Source: Pectobacterium polonicum (GTDB taxonomy: Bacteria > Pseudomonadota > Gammaproteobacteria > Enterobacterales > Enterobacteriaceae). From it: a stretch of 64,000 bases of DNA. This document shows positions 7,885-17,544 of this stretch, piece after piece. The notes beneath the pieces are model-generated. The model made no database searches, was not told the origin of the DNA, and saw only the letters and a list, made by a program, of their open reading frames with translations. The translations under genes and the position numbers were made by a program. Where the stretch lies: the NCBI RefSeq assembly GCF_005497185.1, contig NZ_RJTN01000002.1, positions 1 to 64,000 of the forward strand, read 5' to 3'. Within the stretch, counting starts at the first letter, position 1, and the number at the start of each line of letters is the position of its first letter.

Positions 7885-10527
7885 TTAATTATCCGGGGGA
7901 TTGGGGATCGCCGTACCCCATTGCCGCCACTCTTTAGGCTCTTCGTTCCTTAGCAAGAAGTGTTTTCCTTCCTGTGCCTTAGGCGCGAGTGGTGTGCTAG
8001 GGGGAGTGGCGAAAGCGATACCGCCGCGAATAAACTGCTGGAAGGTTCCGCTCTTAATGACACCGCCAACCAATCCGAATTCCAGATTGTAGCCAGAAGC
8101 TTGCCAGAAGACGGAATTATCGCGTACCAGATGCTGATAGCGTTTGCTGATGCGCAGCGACACTGCGATACGATCCGACAAGGTGCCTAGCGACAGCCCA
8201 GTGACTGTACCGACTTCAATGCCGCGGAACAGCACTGGCGTACCGACCTGCAATGCGCCTGCTTCCGGCGCATCAACGCTGATATTCAAGCCGTCCTGAT
8301 AGCGGGAATCAGAGATAGTCGCCTGCTGAAGCTCAAAATTACGCGTCACGCTGCCATTGCCCGGCTCGACGTTGATATAAGGTTGGAATAGCGTTTCCAG
8401 ATGATTCACTCCAGCGGCGGAAATTTCTGGCGTGACGACGGAAAAACGCGTCCCGGAACGAGCGAAATTACGCACATATTCGGGGTAGAGCACCGCCTGC
8501 ACCAAAACTTCGTTGCGCTGTTCGGACAATTTCAGCGAATCTAACTGGCCGATATCGATGCCCAGATAGCGGATCGGCATCCCTGGTGCGAGTTTGCTGG
8601 CATCGTAAGTACGCAGAATGATGCGGCTCCCCACGGCGCGCGCCGCCGTTTCGTTGTTGTAGAGGACGCGTTTGCCGCCTTTAATTTCCGGTGCACCTTC
8701 CAGATTATCAAAACTGATCGCACCTTTAAGCGCTCGGTTCAGCGGGGAGGCTTGCACAGTCAAACCTGAGGTATTCAACTGCACGCGGGCCCCGCCTTCA
8801 GCCCAGAACACACTGTTTTCCGTCAGCAGTTTGCGGTGTTCAGGGCGAATATAAACCTCAACTTCAAAGGTATCCGCCTTCGGCCGCACTCGCATGATTT
8901 CACCTACCTGGAACTTACGGTACAGCACGATGGAGCCATCCTGAATATCCGGTAGACTGTCGGTTACCAAGGTGAGGGTCGGCGAGGGGGTGGAACCGCG
9001 AATGCCTTCCTCGGCTTTTTCGAGATCGCTGAACAGCGGGTAACGTGCCTGAATCTCGCCCTTGCTGCCGGGTAAAACCTGAATACCGCCGCTGACCCAT
9101 TCTTGCGCGCTGGCACCCAGCACTTGAATCCCATCCAGCCCCATCTTCACATTCACACGGCTGTTAACGATAAATTTGCTGTCGCGGTGCAATAACTGGC
9201 GATAACGTGGCTCGATCACCAGAATGAAGATGACGCCTTGTTCATCCAGTGTGCGTTTCACGACCTGACCAATTTGTACGCCGTGCAGCAGCACGGGTTG
9301 ACCGCTATCAATGCCATAGCTCTGTGCTGCGGTGAGCTGAATAGAAAGCGCGCCGGGCTGGGCGAGCTGCTGTTGTCCGCTATCCAGCACGTCAAAATGC
9401 TGACGTGGTTCGCCTTCACCGGGGAGTAATGTCAGCGTGGGACCGCTTAGCAGACGTGACACATTCAGGTCGCTGAGCGAAAGTTGGGGTTTGCTGAGTT
9501 CAATACGCGTACCTTCGCGCATCAACGACACCACGGAAGGATCGATGATCAGCTCCCCGCTGACCTTGCCGTCGTCCGGATTTAAGAGGATTTTGTTCAA
9601 CGTGCCGACTTCCAACCCTTGGTACATCAGCGGCGTACGGCCTTCGGATAAGCTGTCACCGGAAGGTAAATCCAGCGTGATTTTCACTCCACGCTGACTT
9701 TGAGCCAGATCGGGATAGAGACGGTAGGATTGCTCGGCGCCCGCATCCTCACTTTCTTCTGGCGAATCGAAGGCAATTGCACCGTTGACCAGCGCCGCCA
9801 GATTCTCCATCTCAATTTTTGCGCCGCTGACGCTGATGTCTGCATTAAAACCGGATACATTCCAGAAACGGCTATTCTTTTTCACCAGGTGGGTGAAACG
9901 GCGTTCAACCAGCACGTCAATCATCACACCGCGACGATCCTGAGAAACCGTATAATCGTAAACTTTCCCCACCGGAATTTTACGGTAGTAAACCAGCGAG
10001 CCGGTATTCAACGATCCGAGATCGTCAGCGTGAAGATGAATCAGCAATTCTCCGGTGTTAACGCGGTATTTGGGCTGTGTATCCAGCGCAGAAAAGTGTT
10101 CCTGCGCCTCACCCGAACCGGGCATCATGCCGATATAGTTACCGCCCACCAGCGCATCTAGCCCTGAAACCCCGGCGAGAGAGGCCTTTGGTGTGACCAA
10201 CCAGAATTGCGTGCCGCTGCGCAACGCTTCCTTCATATCGCTTTTGATGCTGGCTTCGACCTGTATGGTGCGCAGGTCCTCGCTCAGTTTGATATTTTGC
10301 ACGGTACCGACTTCGACACCTTGATAGCGCACAGGCGTACGTCCGGCGACAATCCCGTCGGCGGAGACGAAATCAATGGTAACCGTCGCACCGCGCTCCT
10401 GCTGATTGGTGTAAATCAGCCAACCAGCAATCATCAGCGCAATCAGCGGCAGCAGCCAAAATGGCGATAGGCGACGCTTGTTTTTCACGGTCGCTTCGGT
10501 TGGTGTCCCAGACGTATTATCTTGCAT
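7885..10527 (-). CDS. letB: Intermembrane lipid transport protein LetB (YebT), seven MCE domains
   Basis: An 880-residue MCE protein with one N-terminal transmembrane segment (FWLLPLIALMIAGWLIYT, about residues 22-39) and seven tandem MCE domains in the periplasm, each opening with a pattern such as GRTPVRYQGVEVGTV or GTPVLFRGIEVGTV. In E. coli LetB assembles into a hollow hexameric tube bridging the inner and outer membranes for lipid traffic. Length and domain number match E. coli LetB (about 877 residues). It starts two bases after the letA stop codon, so the two are one operon. Motif recurrence gives seven repeats with no sign of loss. Confidence 0.95.
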   Translation of the reverse strand: MQDNTSGTPTEATVKNKRRLSPFWLLPLIALMIAGWLIYTNQQERGATVTIDFVSADGIVAGRTPVRYQGVEVGTVQNIKLSEDLRTIQVEASIKSDMKEALRSGTQFWLVTPKASLAGVSGLDALVGGNYIGMMPGSGEAQEHFSALDTQPKYRVNTGELLIHLHADDLGSLNTGSLVYYRKIPVGKVYDYTVSQDRRGVMIDVLVERRFTHLVKKNSRFWNVSGFNADISVSGAKIEMENLAALVNGAIAFDSPEESEDAGAEQSYRLYPDLAQSQRGVKITLDLPSGDSLSEGRTPLMYQGLEVGTLNKILLNPDDGKVSGELIIDPSVVSLMREGTRIELSKPQLSLSDLNVSRLLSGPTLTLLPGEGEPRQHFDVLDSGQQQLAQPGALSIQLTAAQSYGIDSGQPVLLHGVQIGQVVKRTLDEQGVIFILVIEPRYRQLLHRDSKFIVNSRVNVKMGLDGIQVLGASAQEWVSGGIQVLPGSKGEIQARYPLFSDLEKAEEGIRGSTPSPTLTLVTDSLPDIQDGSIVLYRKFQVGEIMRVRPKADTFEVEVYIRPEHRKLLTENSVFWAEGGARVQLNTSGLTVQASPLNRALKGAISFDNLEGAPEIKGGKRVLYNNETAARAVGSRIILRTYDASKLAPGMPIRYLGIDIGQLDSLKLSEQRNEVLVQAVLYPEYVRNFARSGTRFSVVTPEISAAGVNHLETLFQPYINVEPGNGSVTRNFELQQATISDSRYQDGLNISVDAPEAGALQVGTPVLFRGIEVGTVTGLSLGTLSDRIAVSLRISKRYQHLVRDNSVFWQASGYNLEFGLVGGVIKSGTFQQFIRGGIAFATPPSTPLAPKAQEGKHFLLRNEEPKEWRQWGTAIPNPPDN

Positions 10528-10529
10528 TG

Positions 10530-11810
10530 TTATTCCACATCAGTGTTGTCCCACATCAGTCGGCTATCCAGCCATTCAACGGCAAGGATAGTGAGAATCA
10601 CCGCCGCGCCAAAGTAAAAAGCCGCAGGCCCCATGGTGAAAGCGAGGAGTTGATCGCGGTTGACGAGTGACATCGTCAGGGCAATCACAAATAAATCGAG
10701 CATGGACCAGCGCCCGATCCAACGGATAACGCGCAGCAGCTTCATGCGCATCATTATATTGCCTTCCGACTGGACATGGATGCTAACCAGCAGACTGAAC
10801 AGCACTATAACCTTAGTAAACGGCACCAGAATACTGGCGATGAAAACCACCATGGCGATCGGAATATTGCCTGATGCAAGCGAAAGAATACCGGAAAAGA
10901 TCGTATCCTCCGTGCGTGCACCGTTGACATAAATAATCGATATGGGCAACAGGTTGGCGGGTAACAGTAAAATTATAGAGGCAATCAGCGCCGCCCAGGA
11001 TTTCTGCAAGCTCTGACGCTGGCGTAAACGAAGCGGAATATGGCAACGGGGGCAGCGTCCTCGGCTGTCAGGCGAACTGGTGAAATGGCAGGAAAGGCAG
11101 ATTCGGTAGCGATCTGGAGAGATGAGCGGCCTCAGGCGCGGATAAAACCGTTGCCAAAGCTGATCGGTATTTAAGTGGATCAACGTCAACAGGCTTAAGA
11201 TCATCAGCGCTAGAAAGGCAACGAGCCCGATACCCGCCTGAACATCCGCGAATTCACGGACTTTGATCGCGGCAACGGCCATACCAACCAGATAGATATC
11301 CAACATCATCCACTCTTTTAGCCGTTGTAACATCAGCAGAATGGGGCGCAGGTTCATACCGATTCGGGGGGCAAAAAACAGGTATAACAGCGAAAAAACT
11401 AACGTTAGCGGTGCGCCAACGGTACAAAAGGCGACCATACTTGCCGTGAGCGGGTGTCCTTGCCGGGTGATTTGCCAAATACCTTCAAACAGGCTGGCAT
11501 TAATCGTGACGCCCAACAAACGAATGCTGATCAACGGTTCAGTGAAGGCAAAAGGCATGAGTACCAGCATGGCGACGGCCATTGCAGCAAGGCGAGAAAT
11601 GGTCCAGTCTCTGCCTGAACTGACTTTGGCATCACAGCGTGGACAGTTTGCTGTCTGGTTCCGCTTCAACTGGGGGAGCGTAAAAACAGCATCGCATTCC
11701 GGGCAGCGGTGGTAGCGATCTATGGCGGACGCGGCGCTTTTTGCGCCACTGGTTAGCGGTGGACGGGGAGAAGAAAACGGCGCAGGGCGGGTTATATTAT
11801 GTATTTTCAT
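10530..11810 (-). CDS. letA: Inner-membrane protein LetA (YebS), PqiA family
   Basis: A 426-residue PqiA-family membrane protein with two zinc-ribbon-like cysteine pairs: CPEC..CPRC near residues 37-60 and CLSC..CPRC near 240-260. Each is followed by a group of about four hydrophobic helices (for example [16 protein letters not shown] and [22 protein letters not shown]). It is the inner-membrane partner of the MCE protein LetB and is thought to load lipids into it. It is the first gene of the letA-letB operon, divergent from msrC. The 279-base gap to msrC shows no further gene. Confidence 0.94.
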   Translation of the reverse strand: MKIHNITRPAPFSSPRPPLTSGAKSAASAIDRYHRCPECDAVFTLPQLKRNQTANCPRCDAKVSSGRDWTISRLAAMAVAMLVLMPFAFTEPLISIRLLGVTINASLFEGIWQITRQGHPLTASMVAFCTVGAPLTLVFSLLYLFFAPRIGMNLRPILLMLQRLKEWMMLDIYLVGMAVAAIKVREFADVQAGIGLVAFLALMILSLLTLIHLNTDQLWQRFYPRLRPLISPDRYRICLSCHFTSSPDSRGRCPRCHIPLRLRQRQSLQKSWAALIASIILLLPANLLPISIIYVNGARTEDTIFSGILSLASGNIPIAMVVFIASILVPFTKVIVLFSLLVSIHVQSEGNIMMRMKLLRVIRWIGRWSMLDLFVIALTMSLVNRDQLLAFTMGPAAFYFGAAVILTILAVEWLDSRLMWDNTDVE

Positions 11811-12089
11811 CTTTCCTGCGATCCGGTAGAAGGTATCGAACCCTGTTATTACTAATGGATAACGTATTCACAGCGACTCAGTGTAACTGAATGATAAATT
11901 CATAAAAGGATATGATCTCTGACCGATGTTATTTTGCAGAGGGAAATAGCACGATATGCACGACAACGATAGCGTAAAGCGGATGATTCTTCGCGCGAAG
12001 GCGTTCATCTTATGGCATTCTGTAGCCGATGCTAATGCAGCCTGTGTGGGAATTGTCCGCACCGTTTTGAAAAGACAACAATATACTTT

Positions 12090-12596
12090 ATGAATAAACA
12101 AGAGTTTTATCAGGATCTCATTCGCGATCTCTCATCGCTTATTGCGGATGAAAACCGTTTTATTACGATTTTGTCAAACAGTAGTGCGCTGCTGTTTGAG
12201 CGCTTGGATGGGGTTAACTGGGCAGGATTTTACCTGTTGGATAACGACACGCTTTTCCTGGGGCCGTTTCAGGGTAAGGTTGCCTGTGTACGTATTCCGG
12301 TTGGCAAAGGTGTGTGCGGTGCGGCGATAGCTGAAAATCGCATTCAGCGCGTGGATGATGTTCATGCGTTCCCCGGCCATATCGCCTGTGATGCCGCGAG
12401 TAATGCTGAAATTGTGCTACCGCTTGTCGTTAATGGGCAACGGATTGGCGTTCTGGATATTGACAGTACCCTTTATCAACGTTTTGACGCGGATGATGAA
12501 GAAGGGCTGAAGGCTGTGGTGAGCGTACTTTGTGCTCAACTGGAAGCGAGCGATGTGATGACATTCATCAATTCTCTCTCGTTGAGACAAGGTTAA
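12090..12596 (+). CDS. msrC: Free methionine-(R)-sulfoxide reductase MsrC (YebR)
   Basis: A 168-residue single GAF-domain enzyme that reduces free L-methionine-(R)-sulfoxide using thioredoxin. The three cysteines needed for catalysis are visible: KVACVRIP, GKGVCGAA and GHIACDAAS. The active-site loop context (NWAGFYLLD near residue 45) is also conserved. It is monocistronic or cotranscribed with proQ, which starts 84 bases later across a perfect palindrome. Confidence 0.95.
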   Translation: MNKQEFYQDLIRDLSSLIADENRFITILSNSSALLFERLDGVNWAGFYLLDNDTLFLGPFQGKVACVRIPVGKGVCGAAIAENRIQRVDDVHAFPGHIACDAASNAEIVLPLVVNGQRIGVLDIDSTLYQRFDADDEEGLKAVVSVLCAQLEASDVMTFINSLSLRQG

Positions 12597-12612
12597 CGTG
12601 GCAATTGCCGAT

Positions 12613-12632
12613 GGCGTCATTATAATGACGCC
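12613..12632. promoter_or_regulatory. Perfect 20-bp palindrome between msrC and proQ
   Basis: GGCGTCATTATAATGACGCC, fully self-complementary and starting 17 bases after the msrC stop. The centre contains TATAAT. It could be a compact hairpin, a dimeric regulator site or part of a proQ promoter; no well spaced -35 was found. Confidence 0.6.
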
Positions 12633-12680
12633 TGTTCATGCCTGCGCCGGTTGGCAAACCCGTTGTAATCAGGAAATTTC

Positions 12681-13454
12681 ATGGAAAATCAACCTAAGTT
12701 GAACAGTAGTAAAGAAGTCATCGCCTTTTTGGCAGAGCGGTTCCCGCTTTGTTTCACCACTGAAGGTGAAACACGTCCGTTAAAAATCGGTATTTTTCAA
12801 GATCTTGTTGAGCGTGTACCGGAATCCGATAACGTCAGTAAGACGCAATTACGCTCTGCGCTGCGTCTTTATACTTCAAGCTGGCGGTATCTGTACGGTG
12901 TAAAATTGGGTGCTCAACGTGTCGATCTGGATGGTAACCCGTGTGGCGAGTTGGAACAGCAGCATGTTGATCATGCTCGCACGCAGTTGGAAGAAGCGAA
13001 AGCGCGAGTTCAAGCTCAGCGTGCTGAGCAGCAGGCGAAAAAACGTGAAGCAGCCGGAGAATCGGCAGATGCAGCGCGTACACCTCGTCCCGCTCAGAGA
13101 CGTGCGCCGCGTCGCGATGCGTCAAACGATGCATCTCGAAACAATGCGCCTCAAAACCACGCGTCTCAAAACCATGCACCGCGTAAACCACGCCAGTCTT
13201 CTTCCGGCCAATCTCAGTCCTCTTCTCAGCAATCAGCGAATGCTCAGCCGCGTCAGGCAAAACCTGCCAGCAATGAGCGTCAGCGGGTTGCGGTTACGGA
13301 TGTTTCCAAACTGCAAATCGGTCAGGAAATCAAAGTCAGAGCCGGCAAAGATGCCATGGATGCCACCGTGCTTGAAATTGCCAAAGGCGAAGTCAGAGTA
13401 CAATTGGCTTCTGGACTGGCAATGATTGTACGCGCAGAACACTTGCAGTTCTGA
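12681..13454 (+). CDS. proQ: RNA chaperone ProQ
   Basis: A 257-residue RNA-binding protein. An N-terminal FinO-like domain (residues 1-120, with [14 protein letters not shown] and [12 protein letters not shown]) binds structured 3' ends of mRNAs and small RNAs. A low-complexity linker rich in Q, A, R, N and S (about 120-200) follows, with repeats of the type [13 protein letters not shown]-terminal Tudor-like domain starts at [15 protein letters not shown]. The linker is longer than in E. coli ProQ (232 residues). The next gene, prc, begins 19 bases later in the E. coli order. Confidence 0.95.
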   Translation: MENQPKLNSSKEVIAFLAERFPLCFTTEGETRPLKIGIFQDLVERVPESDNVSKTQLRSALRLYTSSWRYLYGVKLGAQRVDLDGNPCGELEQQHVDHARTQLEEAKARVQAQRAEQQAKKREAAGESADAARTPRPAQRRAPRRDASNDASRNNAPQNHASQNHAPRKPRQSSSGQSQSSSQQSANAQPRQAKPASNERQRVAVTDVSKLQIGQEIKVRAGKDAMDATVLEIAKGEVRVQLASGLAMIVRAEHLQF

Positions 13455-13473
13455 TACGGAGGCCAACCTGGGC

Positions 13474-15489
13474 ATGAACAACTTAGTCAGAATAACCGCC
13501 ATTGCAGGCTTACTGCTGGCGGGCTCTAGTTTTGCAAATGAAAACATTACGCGTGTTGAGCAGATCCCTCAGCTACATCAGGAGCCTCAACATGCCACCG
13601 TTAGCGACAGGGTGGCCTCACGTTTCCTGCGTTCGCATTATCGCCAGTTTATGCTGGATGCGCAGTTCTCTGAGAAAATTTTTAACCGCTATCTCAACAT
13701 GCTGGACTACAGCCACAATGTGCTGTTGGCCTCTGATGTGGCGCAGTTTTCCGGGCAAAAAGCCCAATTGGGTGACGCGCTGAAATCCGGTCAACTGGAT
13801 GTTCCGTACGCGTTGTACAATCTGGCGCAGAAGCGTCGGTTTGAGCGTTTTCAATATGCACTGTCGCTGCTGGATAAACCGGTCGATTTGACGGGCAATG
13901 AGACGTTTGAGCTCGATCGTAGCAAAGCGCCGTGGCCACAGAACGCAGGGGAACTTAACCGCCTGTGGGATGCCAAGGTAAAATATGACTGGCTCAGCCT
14001 AAAGCTGACGGGTAAAGATGATAAAGACATCAAAGAGACGCTGACCAAGCGTTACCAGTTTGCGATTCGTCGTTTGGCGCAGAGCAACAGTGAAGATGTT
14101 TTTCAACTGGTCATGAACGCCTTTGCGCGTGAAATTGACCCGCATACCAGCTACCTGTCACCGCGTAACACCGAGCAATTCAATACCGAAATGAGTCTAT
14201 CGCTCGAAGGGATTGGCGCCGTGTTGCAGATGGATGATGACTACACCATGATTAATTCCATGGTGCCCGGTGGCCCCGCAGCGAAGAGCAAAAATATTAC
14301 TGTCGGTGACCGCGTGGTCGGCGTAGGCCAAAACGGTAAGCCGATGGTGGATGTGATCGGCTGGCGTCTGGACGATGTGGTCGCGCTGATCAAAGGGCCG
14401 AAAGGCAGTAAGGTGCGTTTGGAGATTCTGCCCGCAGGTAAAGGGACGAAAACTCGCATTGTCACGCTGACGCGTGAACGTATCCGCCTTGAAGATCGCG
14501 CAGTTAAAATGTCCGTCAAGACGGTTGGTAAAGATAAAGTCGGCGTGTTGGATATCCCTGGCTTCTATGTCGGTCTGACGGATGACGTAAAAGTTCAGCT
14601 CCAGAAACTGGAAAAACAGAACGTCAGCAGCATTGTGATTGACCTGCGGACTAACGGCGGCGGAGCGTTGACGGAAGCGGTAGGGCTTTCTGGTCTGTTT
14701 ATTCCAAGTGGTCCCGTAGTTCAGGTACGCGACAATAATGGCAAAGTACGCGAAGACAGCGACACTGACGGCATTGTTTATTACAAAGGCCCACTGGTGG
14801 TGCTGGTCGATCGTTTCAGTGCCTCTGCTTCCGAGATCTTCGCGGCGGCAATGCAGGATTACGGTCGTGCACTGATTGTGGGTGAACCGACGTTCGGCAA
14901 AGGTACTGTACAGCAGTATCGCTCGCTGAATCGGATTTACGATCAGATGCTGCGCCCTGACTGGCCTGCGCTGGGTTCCGTGCAATACACGATTCAGAAA
15001 TTCTATCGTATTGACGGCGGTAGTACTCAGATGAAAGGCGTGACGCCTGACGTGATGATGCCAACGGGCACCGAAACGGTAGATACTGGCGAGAAGTTCG
15101 AAGATAACGCGTTACCGTGGGATAGCATCAAAGCAGCTAACTACATCAAGAGCGGCGATCTGAAGGCGTTGATTAGCAAACTGAATGAGCACCATCAGGA
15201 GCGTATCGCCAAAGATCCAGAGTTCCAGTTTGTTGCTCAGGATATTGCTCGCTACAACGCGATGAAGGATAAGCGCAATTTCGTATCGCTCAATCTTGCC
15301 CAGCGTGAGAAAGAAAATGACGATGATGAAGCGTTGCGTCTGAACCGGATTAACGATCGACTCGTGCGAGAAGGCAAGAAACCACTCAAATCGCTGGACG
15401 ATTTGCCGAAAGATTATCAGGCACCCGATCCTTACCTCGATGAAACGGTAAAAATCGCTCACGATTTGGCGCAAGAACAGAAAGAGTAA
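13474..15489 (+). CDS. prc: Carboxy-terminal (tail-specific) protease Prc
   Basis: A 671-residue periplasmic serine protease that degrades proteins with nonpolar C-termini and trims penicillin-binding protein 3. It has a signal peptide (MNNLVRITAIAGLLLAGSSFA), a PDZ domain (about residues 235-320, with LEGIGAVLQ and GPKGSKVRLEILP) and an S41 catalytic domain. The Ser/Lys dyad is seen in DRFSASASEIFA and GEPTFGKGTVQ. The upstream in-frame ATG at 13426 overlaps proQ and is rejected; ACGGAGG precedes the chosen start. Confidence 0.96.
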   Translation: MNNLVRITAIAGLLLAGSSFANENITRVEQIPQLHQEPQHATVSDRVASRFLRSHYRQFMLDAQFSEKIFNRYLNMLDYSHNVLLASDVAQFSGQKAQLGDALKSGQLDVPYALYNLAQKRRFERFQYALSLLDKPVDLTGNETFELDRSKAPWPQNAGELNRLWDAKVKYDWLSLKLTGKDDKDIKETLTKRYQFAIRRLAQSNSEDVFQLVMNAFAREIDPHTSYLSPRNTEQFNTEMSLSLEGIGAVLQMDDDYTMINSMVPGGPAAKSKNITVGDRVVGVGQNGKPMVDVIGWRLDDVVALIKGPKGSKVRLEILPAGKGTKTRIVTLTRERIRLEDRAVKMSVKTVGKDKVGVLDIPGFYVGLTDDVKVQLQKLEKQNVSSIVIDLRTNGGGALTEAVGLSGLFIPSGPVVQVRDNNGKVREDSDTDGIVYYKGPLVVLVDRFSASASEIFAAAMQDYGRALIVGEPTFGKGTVQQYRSLNRIYDQMLRPDWPALGSVQYTIQKFYRIDGGSTQMKGVTPDVMMPTGTETVDTGEKFEDNALPWDSIKAANYIKSGDLKALISKLNEHHQERIAKDPEFQFVAQDIARYNAMKDKRNFVSLNLAQREKENDDDEALRLNRINDRLVREGKKPLKSLDDLPKDYQAPDPYLDETVKIAHDLAQEQKE

Positions 15490-15529
15490 TACGCCAACGT
15501 GGTTCTGATTATCTTTTGAGTTGTTCCTT

Positions 15530-15567
15530 AGCGCCCTGTTGGTTTATCTGACAGGGCGCTTTGTTTT
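15530..15567 (+). terminator. Intrinsic terminator after prc
   Basis: AGCGCCCTGT and ACAGGGCGCT form a perfect 10-bp stem with an 11-base loop, followed by TTGTTTT. Confidence 0.85.
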
Positions 15568-15606
15568 GGATGTTGTCGGTGACGGTGTTGTATCGTTGAT
15601 GATGGA

Positions 15607-16470
15607 TTAACGAATCTTGGTGGGTGAACAGCCAAAACGGGTTTTAAACCGTTCGGAAAAGCGCGCAGAGGATTTATACCCGCAGGCCTCAGCCAAACGC
15701 TGCATGCTCCATGACGTCGTCTGTACCAACATCATCGCGTGCTGCATTCGTGTCTCTAGCAACAACACTTCAAAGCGCGTCTGCTCGGCGGATAACCTCC
15801 GGCGCAGTGTGGCTTCGCTCATCGCCAGTCGTCGTCCCGCAGACTGCGCGGTCCAGTGACGCTCCGGCTCTTCGCTGATAAGCGTACGTAGCTGAGTGGT
15901 AACGCCGGGCTGTGGCGGTACGCCAAAGCGGTATCCCCGTTCCGACAGCACCAGCAGCATATCCATCAGCCGCAGTTCGAGACGTGATTCATTGAGCGAG
16001 TTGCCTGTAATTCCTTCAACCAGATGCTGCAATGTGCTGGTGAGATCGTCATCCAGCGCGAGAGTAGTGAAGGGACGTGGGGGATGTACAGGAACGGATT
16101 CATCAGGATAGCGATGATAAAAACGTGTCAGAAGCGTGGGTGAAAACGTCAGAAAGATCGACCGGAAAGCGGAGTCGTGACCACCGGGCGTTTTCGCCAA
16201 ATCGGCGCTAGCATCAGGCGTAACCAGACAAAGCTGGGACGACGTGTCGATAACCGTCGCTTTATCCTGCTCAAGAATGGTCAGTTGGCCAGAGAGAACC
16301 AGCAGGAGCGTGGCCTCATAGAAATGGAAACGCGTTGTCTGCTGCGGTGTACGCAAGTGGGGCTGAGCGAGTGCGCACAGGCCATACCGCTGTAGCGGCT
16401 GGCCTGATGGCAATGTCCAGTCCGCCTCACGAAGAGACGGCACCGCAGAGCGTAATGCGGTCACGCTCAT
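15607..16470 (-). CDS. AraC-family transcriptional regulator
   Basis: A 287-residue protein with a sensory N-terminal half (about residues 1-180, beta-rich, with TTRFHFYEATLLLVLSGQLTI) and a C-terminal double helix-turn-helix of the AraC/XylS type (from ERHWTAQSAGRRLAMSEATLRRRL to YKSSARFSERFKTRFGCSPTKIR). Ligand and target are unknown. It follows the PEBP-family gene by 44 bases on the same strand and may be cotranscribed with it. No strong ribosome binding site is evident before its ATG. Confidence 0.88.
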   Translation of the reverse strand: MSVTALRSAVPSLREADWTLPSGQPLQRYGLCALAQPHLRTPQQTTRFHFYEATLLLVLSGQLTILEQDKATVIDTSSQLCLVTPDASADLAKTPGGHDSAFRSIFLTFSPTLLTRFYHRYPDESVPVHPPRPFTTLALDDDLTSTLQHLVEGITGNSLNESRLELRLMDMLLVLSERGYRFGVPPQPGVTTQLRTLISEEPERHWTAQSAGRRLAMSEATLRRRLSAEQTRFEVLLLETRMQHAMMLVQTTSWSMQRLAEACGYKSSARFSERFKTRFGCSPTKIR

Positions 16471-16514
16471 AGCAAGCCATTTTTATAATGAGTCATTATC
16501 ATAACTTATTATTA

Positions 16515-17147
16515 TCACAACAATGCGGGATTTAGCGTATACAGCCCGGTGAGTTTGGCTTCTGCCAATACGGGCGTGTTAGCTAGCGCGGTACGGACAC
16601 TCGCCCCGTTAATCTCGCCTTCTATTGTTAAAGCCGGCGTCGCGAGGGCGTAAAGTGTGAAAATATAATGATGGACGATCGCATCGTTCCACGGAGGACA
16701 AGGGCCATCATAACCATAGTAATTACCTTTCATTTGTTCGTCGGTGGAGAACCAGGCGGTGTAATCATTGATGCCGTGCCGCAGCCCTGCTGGGGCATTC
16801 GGGCCTGTTTTCCCACGTGGGGTGATGGTATTGGAATGCGAGGCTGCGGCAATTTCGCTGACGCTGGCGGGAATATCCAGCAATAGCCAGTGGTAGAAAT
16901 CGACGCGCGGCAGAGAGGCGCTCACCTCACGGCCTTCCTGATTCACATCGTCACCGCGGCTGGGTACATCTGGGTCGTGGCAGATCAATACGAAAGACTG
17001 TGTCCCTTCGGGCGCGCCGTGCCAGACAAAGTGGGGATTGTGGTTAGAAGATAGCGCAATGTGGCTGTTTGCATCTGGTACGGCAAAGGCAAACTCGCCT
17101 GGGATAGTTTCGCCGTCCTGAAAACTGTGGCTGGAGAGTTGCAGCAT
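16515..17147 (-). CDS. YbhB/YbcL-family (PEBP-like) protein
   Basis: A 210-residue protein of the phosphatidylethanolamine-binding fold. Motifs seen: PHFVWHGAPEGTQSFVLICHDPDVPSRGDDVNQEGR, the family ligand-site segment FYHWLLLDIPAS, and YDGPCPPWNDAIVHHYIFTLYAL. It is longer than E. coli YbhB (158 residues) and has no evident signal peptide, so it is probably cytoplasmic. The physiological role of this family in bacteria is unknown. AAGGAAC precedes the ATG. It is upstream of the AraC regulator on the same strand. Confidence 0.87.
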   Translation of the reverse strand: MLQLSSHSFQDGETIPGEFAFAVPDANSHIALSSNHNPHFVWHGAPEGTQSFVLICHDPDVPSRGDDVNQEGREVSASLPRVDFYHWLLLDIPASVSEIAAASHSNTITPRGKTGPNAPAGLRHGINDYTAWFSTDEQMKGNYYGYDGPCPPWNDAIVHHYIFTLYALATPALTIEGEINGASVRTALANTPVLAEAKLTGLYTLNPALL

Positions 17148-17321
17148 GGTGGTGTTCCTTATCGTGATCCTGATGAGTGTTGGATCATTATAGAAGAAGC
17201 TGCGCGCAATTATTTTCCTAATACCGTCAGGATAATGCTTTTAGCTGTCAATTTGAGGGTTTGAGGTGCTGTTAAGCAATAAGGCAGCTAAAGCTGTCGA
17301 GAAAATTATCTGTGAAATTAA

Positions 17322-17505
17322 AACGGTGGTAATGGAATAGAAGAGTAAAGCGTTTGCGCCATAGACAAAAACGTCAAGAACGCTTTTGAACGTCGCTTGC
17401 GACGGCCCTGCAAGGGTGAATCTCAGGGATGAGATTCATATCTGCGTAACCTGAGCGTACCAGGACGTATTCACAGCGTCTTTACGATCTATCCATTACC
17501 ACCGC
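17322..17505. repeat. MITE-like palindromic repeat, family 2, long copy
   Basis: It begins AACGGTGGTAATGGAATAGA and ends with the inverted equivalent (TCTATCCATTACCACCGCT on the plus strand), arms of about 30 bp that recur at 23065-23176. The inside contains a second palindrome, ACGTCGCTTGCGACG. No ORF is encoded. It fills most of the gene-free gap 17148-17544; the bases on either side show nothing recognisable. Confidence 0.8.
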
Positions 17506-17544
17506 TCGCCAGGTGATAATGGACGCTGTTGTGATTAATCGCGA

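Noticed and set aside
14197-14985. A 262-codon minus-strand frame inside prc
   Set aside because: It lies wholly within a conserved protease gene and has no recognisable domain; a high-GC antisense shadow.
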